DNA from: Gaiellasilicea sp963784895
GTDB taxonomy: Bacteria > Actinomycetota > Thermoleophilia > Gaiellales > Gaiellaceae
Assembly: GCA_963784895.1 (NCBI GenBank)
Contig: CAWATM010000007.1
Span: 62,001 to 126,000 of the forward strand
Direction of reading: 5' to 3'
DNA: 64,000 bases
Both the position numbers and the translations under genes were made by a program. Numbering within the stretch: the first letter of the stretch is position 1; every line of letters begins with the position of its first letter. Below, one piece after another: positions 53,792 to 63,178 of the stretch. The notes beneath the pieces were generated by a model. That model was given only the letters and a program-made list of their open reading frames with translations, made no database searches and was not told the DNA's origin.

Positions 53792-54993
53792 CTGAAGGTG
53801 AAGGTGCCGCCGTCCCGGAACTCCTTCAGGATCCGGCGGCTGACGACCATCCGGTGCACCTCGTCCGGGCCGTCGTAGATCCGGGCGGCGCGGGCCAGCG
53901 CGTACATCGCCCCGAGCGGCGACTCGTCGGTGAGGCCGCGGGCGCCGTGCACCTGGATCGCCCGGTCGATCACGTCGTTCAAGACCTGCGCCGCGTAGAA
54001 CTTGATCAGCGAGACCTCGACGCGCGCCTCGCCGCCCTCGTCGAGCTTCCGCGCCGCGTCGAGCGTCAGCAGCCGGCAGGCCTGGATTTCGGCGGCCGAG
54101 TCGGCGATCCAGTTCTGCACCGTCTGCTTCTCGGCCAGCGGCCCCCCGAACGCCTCGCGCTCGAGCGCGTAGCGGCACATCAGTTCGAAGGCGCGCTGCA
54201 TCTGGCCGAGCCAGCGCATGACATGGTGGATCCGCCCCGGCCCGAGCCGCTTCTGCGCGATCCGGAAGCCGTCACCCGGCTCGCCGAGGACGTTGCCCCG
54301 GGGGACGCGGACGTCCGTATAGCGCACTTCGCAGTGGGTCGACCAGCCCCGGCCGACGTGGCCCATCACCGGGACGGCGCGGATCAGCTCGTAGCCGGGC
54401 GTGTCCGCTGGGACGAGGATCTGGCTCATCCGCCGGTGCGTCGGCGCGTCCGGGTCGGTCACCGCCATCACGATCCCGAAGGCAGCGCCCTCGGCGGAGG
54501 AGGAGAACCACTTGTGCCCGTTGATCACCCATTCGTCCCCGTCGAGCACCGCCGTCGTGCGAAGGCCGGTCGGGTCGGCGCCCGAGACCTCGGGCTCGGT
54601 CATCGAGAAGAACGAGCGCGCCGTCCCCTCGACCAGCGGCTTCAGGAACCGCTCCTTCTGCTCCTCGGTGCCGAACAAGTGCAGGATCTCGCCGTTGCCG
54701 GCGTCGGGCGCCTGGCAGTTGAAGACGAGCTGCGCCCACATGCTGCGGCCGATCTCCTCGTTCAGCAGGGCGTACTCGATGAAGCCCGAGCCGGTGCCGC
54801 CGGCCTCGGGCGGTAGGTGCGGCGCCCAGACGCCGGCCTCCTTCGCCTTCGCGCGCAGCTGCTCGATCAGGGCATCGGACGACTCGTCCTCGCGTGCGAG
54901 CGCGGCCTCGTTCGGATAGACGTGCTCCTCCATGAAGGCACGCACCTCGGCGCGGCGCGCCGACACATCGGGCTTGAGCGCGAGGTCGGTCAT
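53788..54993 (-). CDS. Acyl-CoA dehydrogenase (ACAD10/11-like)
   Basis: 401 residues, full-length FAD enzyme. It shows SFFSMTEPEVSGADPTGLRTTA (substrate/FAD loop), DEWVINGHKWFSS, LGPGRIHHVMRWLGQMQRAF and IQVHGARGLTDE with the C-terminal FAD contacts. The GPGR and extended loop suit the ACAD10/11 or FadE-like branch that handles long or branched acyl-CoAs. The stop overlaps the convergent selenoprotein gene; the start is divergent from the FMN oxidase with 16 bp between. Confidence 0.9.
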   Translation of the reverse strand: MTDLALKPDVSARRAEVRAFMEEHVYPNEAALAREDESSDALIEQLRAKAKEAGVWAPHLPPEAGGTGSGFIEYALLNEEIGRSMWAQLVFNCQAPDAGNGEILHLFGTEEQKERFLKPLVEGTARSFFSMTEPEVSGADPTGLRTTAVLDGDEWVINGHKWFSSSAEGAAFGIVMAVTDPDAPTHRRMSQILVPADTPGYELIRAVPVMGHVGRGWSTHCEVRYTDVRVPRGNVLGEPGDGFRIAQKRLGPGRIHHVMRWLGQMQRAFELMCRYALEREAFGGPLAEKQTVQNWIADSAAEIQACRLLTLDAARKLDEGGEARVEVSLIKFYAAQVLNDVIDRAIQVHGARGLTDESPLGAMYALARAARIYDGPDEVHRMVVSRRILKEFRDGGTFTFS

Positions 54994-55009
54994 CAGCGAG
55001 AGTCTGCAC

Positions 55010-56155
55010 GTGTTGGAGTCCGGAAGCCAGGTCCAGAACGCGATCTACCTCGCGGGCGGCGCCAAGTGGCCCGTCTCGCCCGAGGACTGGGAGGCCGCCG
55101 CACGCAACCGGCTCGAGCAGGGACCGTTCGACTACGTCGCGGGCGGCGCGGGGTCGGAGGCGACCGTTCGCGCCAACCGCGAGGCCTTCGAGCGGCTCCG
55201 CCTGCGGCCGCGGATGCTGGCCGGGACCGCCGAGCGCGACCTCTCGGTCGAGGTCCTCGGCCTCCGCTCGCCGGCGCCGTTCCTGCTCGCGCCGGTCGGC
55301 GTGCTCTCGATCGTCCATCCCGAGGCCGAGCTCGGCGTCGCGCGCGCCTCGAAGGCGACCGGCGTGCCGATGATCCTCTCGAGCGCCGCGTCCACCCCGC
55401 TCGAGGACGTGGCCGCTGAGCTCGGGGACGCGCAACGCTGGTTCCAGCTCTACTGGTGGGCCGACCGCGAGCTGGCCGGCAGCCTCGTCGACCGGGCCGG
55501 AGCCGCCGGCTACGGAGCGATCGTGGTCACGCTCGACACGCTGACGCTCGGCTGGCGCGACCGCGACCTCCGCAACGGTTATCTCCCCTTCCTCCAGGGC
55601 GAGGGGCTGGCGCAGTTCTTCAGCGACCCGCTCTTTCGCGAGCGGCTCGAGGTGCCGCCCGAGGACGACCTGCAGACGGCCTCGCTGATGGCGCTCGCGG
55701 CGTTCCCGAACCTCGCTCTCACCTGGGCCGACCTCGAGTGGCTCCGCGGTCGCACCGAGCTGCCGCTTCTCGTCAAGGGCATCCTCCGCGCCGACGACGC
55801 CCGGCTCGCGCTCGAGCACGGAGTCGACGGGATCGTCGTCTCGAACCACGGCGGCCGCCAGGTCGACGGCGCGGTCGCAGCGCTGGACGCGCTCGTCGAG
55901 GTGCGCGACGAGGTGGGAGGGGACGCGACGGTGCTGATGGACGGTGGCATCCGCCGCGGCTCGGACGTCCTGAAAGCGCTTGCGCTCGGCGCGGACGCCG
56001 TCCTGCTCGGCCGGCTCTACGCCTACGGGCTGGCCGTGGGAGGCGCCGCCGGCGTCGAGGCCGTGATCCGGCAGCTGGCCGCCGAGCTCGACCTGACCAT
56101 GGCCCTGGCCGGCTGCCGCTCCGTCCGGGAGCTCGACCGGAGCGCGGTGACGTGA
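55010..56155 (+). CDS. FMN-dependent alpha-hydroxy acid oxidase/dehydrogenase
   Basis: 381 residues. TIM-barrel FMN enzyme of the lactate/glycolate oxidase family: substrate Tyr region DYVAGGAGSE, LLAPVGVLSI, YWWADRE, LLVKGI (FMN Lys), the catalytic SNHGGRQVDG (His and Arg) and the phosphate site DGGIRRGSDVLKALALGADAVLLGR. It oxidises a 2-hydroxy acid; the exact acid is unknown. GTG 55010 is chosen over longer starts that run through the divergent gene's promoter. Coupled by GTGA to the hydrolase gene. Confidence 0.88.
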   Translation: MLESGSQVQNAIYLAGGAKWPVSPEDWEAAARNRLEQGPFDYVAGGAGSEATVRANREAFERLRLRPRMLAGTAERDLSVEVLGLRSPAPFLLAPVGVLSIVHPEAELGVARASKATGVPMILSSAASTPLEDVAAELGDAQRWFQLYWWADRELAGSLVDRAGAAGYGAIVVTLDTLTLGWRDRDLRNGYLPFLQGEGLAQFFSDPLFRERLEVPPEDDLQTASLMALAAFPNLALTWADLEWLRGRTELPLLVKGILRADDARLALEHGVDGIVVSNHGGRQVDGAVAALDALVEVRDEVGGDATVLMDGGIRRGSDVLKALALGADAVLLGRLYAYGLAVGGAAGVEAVIRQLAAELDLTMALAGCRSVRELDRSAVT

Positions 56156-56913
56156 GGCTCTACGTCGAGGAGCATGGCGACGGGCACCCGCTCCTGCTGC
56201 TGACGGGGCTCGGCTACGCGATCTGGTCCTGGCAGAAGCAGATCCCGGACTGGTCGCCGCACTTTCGCTGCATCGCGGTCGAGAACCGCGGTACGGGCCG
56301 CTCGCCGAAGCCGCCGGGGCCGTACTCGATCGAGGCGATGGCCGACGACGCCGCCGAGGCGCTCGCGGGCCGGCGCGCGCACGTCGTCGGGTTCTCGATG
56401 GGTGGGTACCTCGCGCAGACGCTTGCGCTGCGGCACCCAGACCTCGTCGAGCGGCTCGTGCTCGTCTGCACCGCGAGCGGCGGCCCCGACCTCGTTCCCA
56501 CGCCGGCGGAAACGAGAGCGGCCTGGCTGGCCAACGCCGAGCGCACGCCGGCGGAGTTCGCGCGCGCGACGATGCCGCTGTCCTTCCGCCCGGGGTGGAC
56601 GGAGGAGCATCCGGACGAGTTCGAACGCCTCCTCGCCGACCGGCTCGAGTTCCCGACGCCACCGGACTCCTGGCGCGCGCAGTACGACGCCTGTCTCGAG
56701 TGGGGCGGGCGGGTGACGCCCGTGGAGGAGCTGGCGGCGCCGACGCTCGTCGTCCACGGCGACGCCGACCGGATCGTCGCCTACGAGAACGGCGTCCGGC
56801 TGGCAGCACGCATCCCGGGGGTGCGCTGCGAGACGTTCGCCGGGGCGGGTCATCTCCTCTTCCTCGAGGAACCGGCGCGCTTCAATCCGCTCGTCGCCGA
56901 CTTCCTGTCGTGA
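56152..56913 (+). CDS. Alpha/beta hydrolase
   Basis: 253 residues. Oxyanion turn LLLTGLGYAIWSW, nucleophile elbow GFSMGG (Ser), acidic residue in VVHGDADRIV and catalytic His in GAGHLLFLEEP: a complete triad. The VENRGTGRSPKP loop is typical of the 3-oxoadipate enol-lactonase/esterase branch. Substrate unknown. GTG overlaps the FMN enzyme stop, and its TGA overlaps the next GTG. Confidence 0.9.
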   Translation: MRLYVEEHGDGHPLLLLTGLGYAIWSWQKQIPDWSPHFRCIAVENRGTGRSPKPPGPYSIEAMADDAAEALAGRRAHVVGFSMGGYLAQTLALRHPDLVERLVLVCTASGGPDLVPTPAETRAAWLANAERTPAEFARATMPLSFRPGWTEEHPDEFERLLADRLEFPTPPDSWRAQYDACLEWGGRVTPVEELAAPTLVVHGDADRIVAYENGVRLAARIPGVRCETFAGAGHLLFLEEPARFNPLVADFLS

Positions 56914-58007
56914 TCACCCGCGGCAGCGTGCTGCACGAGATCGGCCGCGCCCGGCCCTACGCCGAGACGCGACCGCTGACGGTCGAGGAGCTCGAGCTGG
57001 CGCCGCCCGCGAGCGGCGAGCTCCAGATCCGGGTTGCGGCTGCGGGGCTCTGCCACTCGGACCTCTCCGTCGTCGACGGCACGCGGCCCCGCCCCGTGCC
57101 GATGGTGCTGGGACACGAGGCCGCGGGGATCGTCGAGGCGGTCGGCCCAGGAGTGACGGACGTACGCGAGGGCGACCATGTCGTCCTCTCCTTCGTGCCG
57201 AGCTGCGGTCTCTGCCGGGAGTGCGCCGGCGGCGAGCCGACTCTCTGCGCCGCCGCGGCAGCGTCGAACGGCGCCGGCAGGCTTCTCGGCGGCGGGTCCC
57301 GCTTCTCGCTCGACGGCGCGCCCGTCCACCACCATCTCGGCGTCTCTGCGTTCTCCGAGCGGATCGTCGTCGCCCGACCGTCGGCGGTGGTCGTCGACCC
57401 GTCGGTCCCGCTCGAGCTCGCGGCGCTCTTCGGCTGCGCCGTCGTCACCGGCGCCGGCGCGGTCCTGAACACGGCCCGAGTCCGGCCGGGAGACTCAGTC
57501 GCAGTCTTCGGCCTCGGCGGCGTCGGACTTGCAGCGGTGATGGGTGCCGCCGTCGCCGGCGCGGGCGAGCTCGTCGCCGTCGACCCGATCGAGTTCAAGC
57601 GGGAGCTCGCGCTCGAGCTCGGGGCGACGGCGGCGCTCCATCCCGACGAGGTCGGCGAGCTGAGGGTCGGCTACGCGTTCGAGGCCGCCGGCCACCCCGC
57701 CGTGCTCCAGGCGGCCTACTCTGCCACGGCGCGCGGCGGCACGACGGTCGCGATCGGGTTGCCCCATCCCGACCGGGAGCTGACCCTGAACGCGCTCTCG
57801 CTCGTGGCCGAGAGCCGCACGCTCGTCGGCTCCTACCTCGGCTCGGCGGTGCCCCAGCGCGACATCCCCCTCCTCGTCTCGCTCTGGCAGGCCGGCCGCC
57901 TGCCGGTCGAGCGCCTGCACGCCGGAACCGTGGGGCTCGAGCAGTTGAACGCCGCGCTCGATGCGCTCGCCGACGGTGCAGTCGTCCGCCAGATCGTCGT
58001 GCCGTGA
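56910..58007 (+). CDS. Zinc-dependent alcohol dehydrogenase (MDR family, class III-like)
   Basis: 365 residues. Catalytic zinc ligands in GLCHSD and GHEAAG; the structural zinc cysteines are CGLCRECAGGEPTLC; the cofactor motif is GLGGVG followed by an acidic VAVDP, favouring NAD. It oxidises an alcohol (or formaldehyde-like adduct) in the same unit as the hydroxy-acid oxidase and the hydrolase, so it may be part of a chain-oxidation pathway. GTG 56910 overlaps the hydrolase stop by 4 bases. Confidence 0.9.
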   Translation: MITRGSVLHEIGRARPYAETRPLTVEELELAPPASGELQIRVAAAGLCHSDLSVVDGTRPRPVPMVLGHEAAGIVEAVGPGVTDVREGDHVVLSFVPSCGLCRECAGGEPTLCAAAAASNGAGRLLGGGSRFSLDGAPVHHHLGVSAFSERIVVARPSAVVVDPSVPLELAALFGCAVVTGAGAVLNTARVRPGDSVAVFGLGGVGLAAVMGAAVAGAGELVAVDPIEFKRELALELGATAALHPDEVGELRVGYAFEAAGHPAVLQAAYSATARGGTTVAIGLPHPDRELTLNALSLVAESRTLVGSYLGSAVPQRDIPLLVSLWQAGRLPVERLHAGTVGLEQLNAALDALADGAVVRQIVVP

Positions 58008-58024
58008 AGGGTTAGAGTCGTCTC

Positions 58025-59155
58025 GTGGACCTGCGCGACACGCCCGACGAGGCCGCTTTCCGCGCGGAGCTGCGCGCGTGGATCGAGACGAACCTCACCG
58101 ACGAGATCCGCGGCGGCCGCTTCGAGGAGGCGGGCCGCGAGTGGAGCCGGAGGTTGCACGAGGCCGGCTACGCCGGGCTGACGTGGCCGAAGGAGTACGG
58201 CGGCGCCGGCGCGCCGTACAGCCACCAGGCAATCTTCCTCGAGGAGATGGCGCGCGCCGAGGCGCCGCCCCACCTCGGCGTGATCGGGCTCGGGATGGCC
58301 GGGCCGACGATCATCGCCCACGGCTCCGACGCCCAGAAGGCGAAGCACCTGGAGAAGATCCTCTCCACCGAAGAGATCTGGTGCCAGGGCTTCTCCGAGC
58401 CGGACGCGGGCTCGGACCTCTCCGCCGTGCGCACGACTGCCCGCCGCGAGAACGGGCACTTCGTCGTCGACGGCCAGAAGGTCTGGTCGTCGTTCGCGCA
58501 CATCGCCGACTGGTGCATCCTCGTCACCCGCAGCGACCCGGAAAGCCAGCGGCACGCGGGCCTCACCTACCTGCTCGTCGACATGCACGCGGCCGGGGTC
58601 GAGGTGCGGCCGCTGCGCCAGATCACGGGCGAGGCCGAGTTCAACGAGATCTTCTTCACCGGCGTCGAGGTACCGGCCGAGAACGTCGTCGGCGAGGTGG
58701 GCGGCGGCTGGCAGGTGGCGATGACGACGCTGCTGCACGAGCGCGGCACACTCGGCTTCGCGCTCACCGCAGGCCTCGAATCCCAGATCCGGAAGCTGAT
58801 CGCGCTCGCGAAGGAGAGGGGTGCGACGCCGCTGCAGCGCGACGCGATCGCGCGCGAGTGGATCGGCCTCCAGGCGGTGCGCTACACGAACTACCGCTCG
58901 CTGACGACGCTGATGAAGACGGGAATCCCAGGCCCGGAGGGGTCGGGCGCGAAGCTCTGGTGGTCGGAGGCGAACCAGCGGGTGACGAAGCTCGCGCTCG
59001 AGCTGCTCGGCCCGGAGGCGCAGATCGTCGCGGACGGCAGCTACTGGCAGCACCAGCAGCTGCGCTCGCGCGGGAACACGATCGAGGCCGGAACCTCCGA
59101 GATCCTGCGCAACATCATCGCCGAGCGCGTGCTCGGGCTGCCGAGGAGCCGCTAG
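58025..59155 (+). CDS. Acyl-CoA dehydrogenase, full-length subunit
   Basis: 376 residues. Typical FadE domains: N-terminal helices, WCQGFSEPDAGSDLSAVRT loop, VDGQKVWSSFAHIADW beta domain, LRQITGEAEFNEIFF, C-terminal AGTSEILRNIIAERVLGLPR. It is followed with a 1-base overlap by a 290-residue acyl-CoA dehydrogenase, an arrangement typical of heteromeric FadE pairs in actinobacteria that act on steroid or branched side chains. GTG 58025 is the first codon of the homology. Confidence 0.9.
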   Translation: MDLRDTPDEAAFRAELRAWIETNLTDEIRGGRFEEAGREWSRRLHEAGYAGLTWPKEYGGAGAPYSHQAIFLEEMARAEAPPHLGVIGLGMAGPTIIAHGSDAQKAKHLEKILSTEEIWCQGFSEPDAGSDLSAVRTTARRENGHFVVDGQKVWSSFAHIADWCILVTRSDPESQRHAGLTYLLVDMHAAGVEVRPLRQITGEAEFNEIFFTGVEVPAENVVGEVGGGWQVAMTTLLHERGTLGFALTAGLESQIRKLIALAKERGATPLQRDAIAREWIGLQAVRYTNYRSLTTLMKTGIPGPEGSGAKLWWSEANQRVTKLALELLGPEAQIVADGSYWQHQQLRSRGNTIEAGTSEILRNIIAERVLGLPRSR

Positions 59156-60027
59156 TGGAGTTCGCCTTCACCCAGGAGCAGGAGGAGCTGCGCCGCCAGG
59201 CCCGCTCGTTCCTCGAGGCGAACCCGGAGGCGCCGCTCTCCGAGCTGCGCGACCTCGGCTGGCTCGGCGTCTCCGTCCCCGAGGAGCGCGGCGGCGGCGG
59301 GCTCTCGTTCGTGGACGAGGCGATCCTGTTCGAGGAGGCCGGCCGCGCGCTCTACTCCGGCCCGTTCCTGACGACCGCCGTAGTCCTCCCGGCGCTGCCC
59401 GAGGTGGACGAGCAGGCGTGGTCGGTCGAGCTCGACGGCCTCGTGCCCCATCTGGACGCCGTCGACAGGGTGTTGCGCGAGTCGATGGAGTCGTGCGCCG
59501 CCGAGGGCGAGTCGCTGGCGACCGTCGACGAGACACGCAAGCTGGGCCGCCTGCAGGCAACTGACGGTGACCAGGTCGACGGGGACTTCGAGGCTGTTCG
59601 GCTGAGACTCCTCACGGGCCTTGCCGCGGAAGCCGTCGGGGTCGCGCAGAAGGCGCTCGAGCTCGGGGTCGCCTACGTGTCCGAGCGCGAGCAGTTCGGC
59701 AAGAAGATCGGCACCTACCAGGCCGTCTCGCACCCGCTCGCCGACACGTACGTCGAGACCGAGCTGGCCCGCTCCCTCGCCTACTGGGCCGCGTGGTGCG
59801 TGGCCGAGGAGGACGAGCGGGCGCCTGTGGCCGTCGCGTCCGCGAAGTCGTTCTGCGCCGAGACCGCCGTCGCCGCGTGCGAGCGCTCGATCCAGGTGCA
59901 CGGCGGGATCGGCTTCACCTGGGAGCACGTCCTGCACCGCTACTACAAGCGCGCCCAGTGGCTCGACGCGTTCGGCGGCCACGCCGCGAAGCAGCGAGAA
60001 GCCGTGGCCGCTGCCCTACTGGACTAG
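59155..60027 (+). CDS. Short acyl-CoA dehydrogenase, partner subunit
   Basis: 290 residues against about 380. N-terminal helices (EFAFTQEQEELRRQAR; GWLGVSVPEERGGGG) are followed by a strongly reduced beta domain, then the C-terminal helical domain (LELGVAYVSEREQFGKKIGTYQAVSHPLAD; RSIQVHGGIGFTWEHVLHRYY). The loss of the middle domain is characteristic of the non-canonical subunit of alpha2beta2 FadE heteromers (for example the mycobacterial ChsE pairs). TAGTG overlap with the previous gene supports stoichiometric expression. Confidence 0.9.
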   Translation: MEFAFTQEQEELRRQARSFLEANPEAPLSELRDLGWLGVSVPEERGGGGLSFVDEAILFEEAGRALYSGPFLTTAVVLPALPEVDEQAWSVELDGLVPHLDAVDRVLRESMESCAAEGESLATVDETRKLGRLQATDGDQVDGDFEAVRLRLLTGLAAEAVGVAQKALELGVAYVSEREQFGKKIGTYQAVSHPLADTYVETELARSLAYWAAWCVAEEDERAPVAVASAKSFCAETAVAACERSIQVHGGIGFTWEHVLHRYYKRAQWLDAFGGHAAKQREAVAAALLD

Positions 60028-60036
60028 GAGGCACGT

Positions 60037-60492
60037 TTGCCCGTTCCGAAGGATGAAGTGCTCGAGCTGATGCGAATGGAGGTCGACCCGGCCGAGGTGG
60101 ACGAGATCCGCGAGCTCTGGAAGGAGCACTCGAAGGCCGAGGACAACCGCTCGATCGAAGGGCTGCTGGCGACGCTGTCGGAGGACTGCGTCTACACGGT
60201 CTATCCCGACGACGTCTCCTGGCACGGCCACGAGGGCGCTGCGCGCTTCTACACGGAGCTCCTGACCGCCTTCCCGGACATCGTCTTCGAGCTGCAGAAC
60301 ATCGTCATCGGGCCGCAGGGTGTCGTCGAGGAGGCGATCGTCACCGGCACCCATTCCGCGAAGTGGCTGGACAACGAGCCGACCGGCGAGACGATGACCT
60401 GGCGGAACGCGATCTTCTTCCCCTGGGATCCCGTCTCGCGCCGGTTCAAGGGCGAGCGGGTCTACACCGACATGCCGAGGAGGGCCGCATGA
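60037..60492 (+). CDS. SnoaL-like NTF2-fold protein
   Basis: 151 residues. The cone-shaped NTF2 fold is indicated by IRELWKEHSKAEDNRSIEGLL, SWHGHEGAARFYTELLTAFPDI and WRNAIFFPWD. SnoaL-like proteins act as cyclases, hydratases or ligand carriers, so a role with the neighbouring acyl-CoA genes is plausible. TTG 60037 is chosen because AGGAGG lies 5 bases upstream. Overlaps the cupin gene by 4 bases. Confidence 0.85.
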   Translation: MPVPKDEVLELMRMEVDPAEVDEIRELWKEHSKAEDNRSIEGLLATLSEDCVYTVYPDDVSWHGHEGAARFYTELLTAFPDIVFELQNIVIGPQGVVEEAIVTGTHSAKWLDNEPTGETMTWRNAIFFPWDPVSRRFKGERVYTDMPRRAA

Positions 60493-60884
60493 CGCACGCG
60501 TTCAGCTCGCTCGACGAGCTCGGGCAGGGCCCTGGCTTCCGCAAGATCCGCCAGCCGCTCGGCGTCACCGCCTTCGGCGTCAACGGCGTCGTCTACCCGC
60601 CGGGCTTCCTCGGCATCAGCCACTACCACGACACCCAGGACGAGCTCTACTTCGTCCACAGCGGCACGGCGAAGGTCGAGGTCGACGGCGAGGAGCGGAT
60701 CCTCGGGCCGGGTGGCCTCTTCCACGTCGAGTCGACGACGCCGCGGCGGATCTCGAACGCAGGCGACGACGAGCTCGTGCTGCTCGTCGTCGGCGGCAAG
60801 GACGGCTACGTCGAGCGCGACGGCCACGTCATGAGCGACGAGGATCTGGAGCGACGGATCAACCTCGGAAAGGAGCAGACGTGA
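60489..60884 (+). CDS. Cupin-domain protein
   Basis: 131 residues. Cupin motif 1 with HYHDTQDELYFVHSGTAKV (two His and a Glu) and motif 2 (GPGGLFHVESTTPRR, containing the second His). A metal-binding barrel is likely; it could be a dioxygenase, isomerase or sensor. It overlaps the NTF2 gene and the acyl-CoA synthetase start, so it is part of the same translational unit. Confidence 0.88.
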   Translation: MTHAFSSLDELGQGPGFRKIRQPLGVTAFGVNGVVYPPGFLGISHYHDTQDELYFVHSGTAKVEVDGEERILGPGGLFHVESTTPRRISNAGDDELVLLVVGGKDGYVERDGHVMSDEDLERRINLGKEQT

Positions 60885-62483
60885 AGGGCCTGATGATGGA
60901 CTTCCAGCTGACGCTGCCGACGATCCTGAAGCGGGCCGAGACGTACTTCCCGCACCAGGAGATCGTGACGCGGATGCCGGACCGTAGCTTCCACCGCTAC
61001 ACGTTCGCCGATCTCGGCCGTCGCTCGAAGCAGCTCGCCGTGGCGCTGAAGGGGATCGGGCTCGAGCCGGGCGACCGCGTGGCGACGCTCTGCTGGAACC
61101 ACTACCAGCACCTGGAGGCGTATCTCGGGATCCCCTGCGGCGGTTTCGTCCTGCACACGCTCAACCTGCGGCTGCACCCGAACGACCTCGGCTACATCGC
61201 CACGCACGCGGGCGACAAGGCGCTGATCGTCGACAAGAGCCTGCTGCCGCTCTGGGAGCAGTTCGCCGACAAGACGCCGATCGAGCACGTCTTCGTAGTC
61301 GAGGACGGCTACGAGGAGCTGCTCGCCGGCGGCGACCCGGACGACTACGGCGACCCCCAATTCGACGAGGACTCCGCCGCGGCGATGTGCTACACGAGCG
61401 GCACGACCGGGATGCCGAAGGGTGTCCTCTACTCGCATCGCTCCACCGTGCTGCACACGCTCGGCGAGGCACTCGCGGCGCCGCTCGGCCTGCATGTGAC
61501 CGAAAAGGAGACCTTCCTGCCGGTGGTGCCGATGTTCCACGCGAACGCCTGGGGCTACCCGTACACCTGCCTGATGGTCGGGGCGAAGCTCGTGTTCCCC
61601 GGCCCGTTCCTCGATCCCGAGACGCTGCTCGACAACTTCGAGCAGGAGGGCGTCACGATCACCGCCGGCGTGCCGACGATCTGGATGGGGATCCTGGGCA
61701 TGCTCGACGCGGAGCCCGACCGCTGGGATCTCTCGAAGCTGCATTCGATGCTCGTCGGCGGCTCGGCCGCGCCGCGCGTCGATGATCGCCGGCTTCCGGC
61801 AGCGGCACGGCAAGACCGTCGTGCACGGCTGGGGAATGACCGAGACCTCGCCGCTCGCGACCGCCTCCGATTACATCGGCGAGTTCCGCGAGGCCGACGA
61901 GGAGACGCAGCTCGACGTCGTCGCGATGCAGGGGCTGCCGCTCCCGTTCGTGGAGCTGCGCGCGATCGGCGACGACGGCAAGGAGATCCCCTGGGACGGC
62001 GAGGCGATGGGCGAGCTCGAGGTACGCGGCCCCTGGGTCGCCTCGGCGTACTACGACACGCCCGAGCAGGCCGAGCGCTGGACGGACGACGGCTGGTTCA
62101 AGACCGGCGATATCGCGTCCTTCCATCCCAAGGGATACGTGATGATCAAGGACCGCTCGAAGGACGTGATCAAGTCGGGCGGTGAGTGGATCTCGTCCGT
62201 CGACCTCGAGAACGCGCTGATGGCGCACCCGGCGATCGCCGAGGCGGCGGTGATCGCGATCCCGCACGAGAAGTGGGACGAGCGGCCGTTGGCGGTGTGC
62301 GTCTGCCGCGAGGGCAAGTCGGCGACGCCGGACGAGCTACGCGAGTTCCTCGCGCCCAACTTCGCCAAGTTCTGGCTGCCCGACACGTTCGAGTTCGTCG
62401 ACGAGATCCCGAAGACGGCGGTCGGCAAGTTCCGGAAGACCGCGCTGCGGGAGCAGTTCGCCAAGGCGCCTGAGCCCGCGTGA
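60881..62483 (+). CDS. Long/medium-chain acyl-CoA synthetase (AMP-forming), broken by one extra base
   Basis: Two frames together give a full-length (about 530 residues) adenylate-forming enzyme. First part: CYTSGTTGMPKGVLYSH (P-loop-like A3), PMFHANAWGYPY. Second part, one frame later: VHGWGMTETSPLA, TGDIASFHPKGYVMIKDRSKDVIKSGGEWIS and the C-terminal catalytic Lys in TAVGKFRK. The frames meet at 61774-61781 in a GCCGCGCGTC run; dropping one base restores GGSAAPRSMIAGF. It activates fatty acids as CoA esters. Sequencing error or recent lesion are both possible. Confidence 0.85.
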
Positions 62484-63169
62484 GGATCTCCGGCCGGACG
62501 TTCATCGTCACGGGTGGCCGCTCCGGGCTCGGGGAGGCGACCGCGGCGATGCTGGAGCGCGAGGGCGCGACGGTCGTGATCGCCGACCTGCCCGAGACCG
62601 ACGTCACCGACGCAGGCGCCGTGCAGGCGCTCGTGGAGTCGTGCGGCGAGTTGCACGGAGCCGTCAACTGCGCGGGGATCGGCGGCGGCGCCCGCGTCGT
62701 CGGCTTCCCGCTCGACCGCTTCCGCAAGGTGATCGAGGTCAACCTGATCGGCACCTTCAACGTCCTCTCGCTCGCCGCGGCGAAGATGGCGGAGGGCGAA
62801 CCGGACGAGGAGGGGACACGCGGCGTGATCGTCAACACGGCCTCGAATGCAGCCTTCGACGGCCAGATCGGGCAGGCGGCCTACTCGGCGTCGAAGGCCG
62901 GCGTCGCAGGGATGACGCTGCCGGTGGCCCGCGACCTCGCGTCGAAGGGGATCCGGGTCGTCACGATCGCGCCGGGACCGTCGGACACGCCGATGCTCGG
63001 ACCGATGCGCGACGACATCCGGGAGAGCCTCACCTCGCAGATCCCCTTCCCCAAGCGCCTCGGCCGCGCGGAGGACTTCGCCGCGCTGGTCAAGCACATC
63101 GTCGAGAACGAGTACCTGAACGGGGAGGTCATCCGCTTGGACGGCGCTCTTCGGATGGGTCCGAGATAA
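62480..63169 (+). CDS. Short-chain dehydrogenase, 3-hydroxyacyl-CoA dehydrogenase type II-like
   Basis: 229 residues. TGGRSGLG cofactor motif, DLPETDV at the strand 2 end (NAD preference), NCAGIGGG, catalytic Ser in NTASNAAFDGQ, YSASK as Tyr-Lys. The FxGQxGQxAYSASKAG context and short length resemble HSD17B10-type 3-hydroxyacyl-CoA dehydrogenases. Fits the third step of beta-oxidation with the flanking hydratase and dehydrogenases. GTG overlaps the synthetase stop. Confidence 0.88.
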   Translation: MRISGRTFIVTGGRSGLGEATAAMLEREGATVVIADLPETDVTDAGAVQALVESCGELHGAVNCAGIGGGARVVGFPLDRFRKVIEVNLIGTFNVLSLAAAKMAEGEPDEEGTRGVIVNTASNAAFDGQIGQAAYSASKAGVAGMTLPVARDLASKGIRVVTIAPGPSDTPMLGPMRDDIRESLTSQIPFPKRLGRAEDFAALVKHIVENEYLNGEVIRLDGALRMGPR

Positions 63170-63178
63170 AGGAGACAG

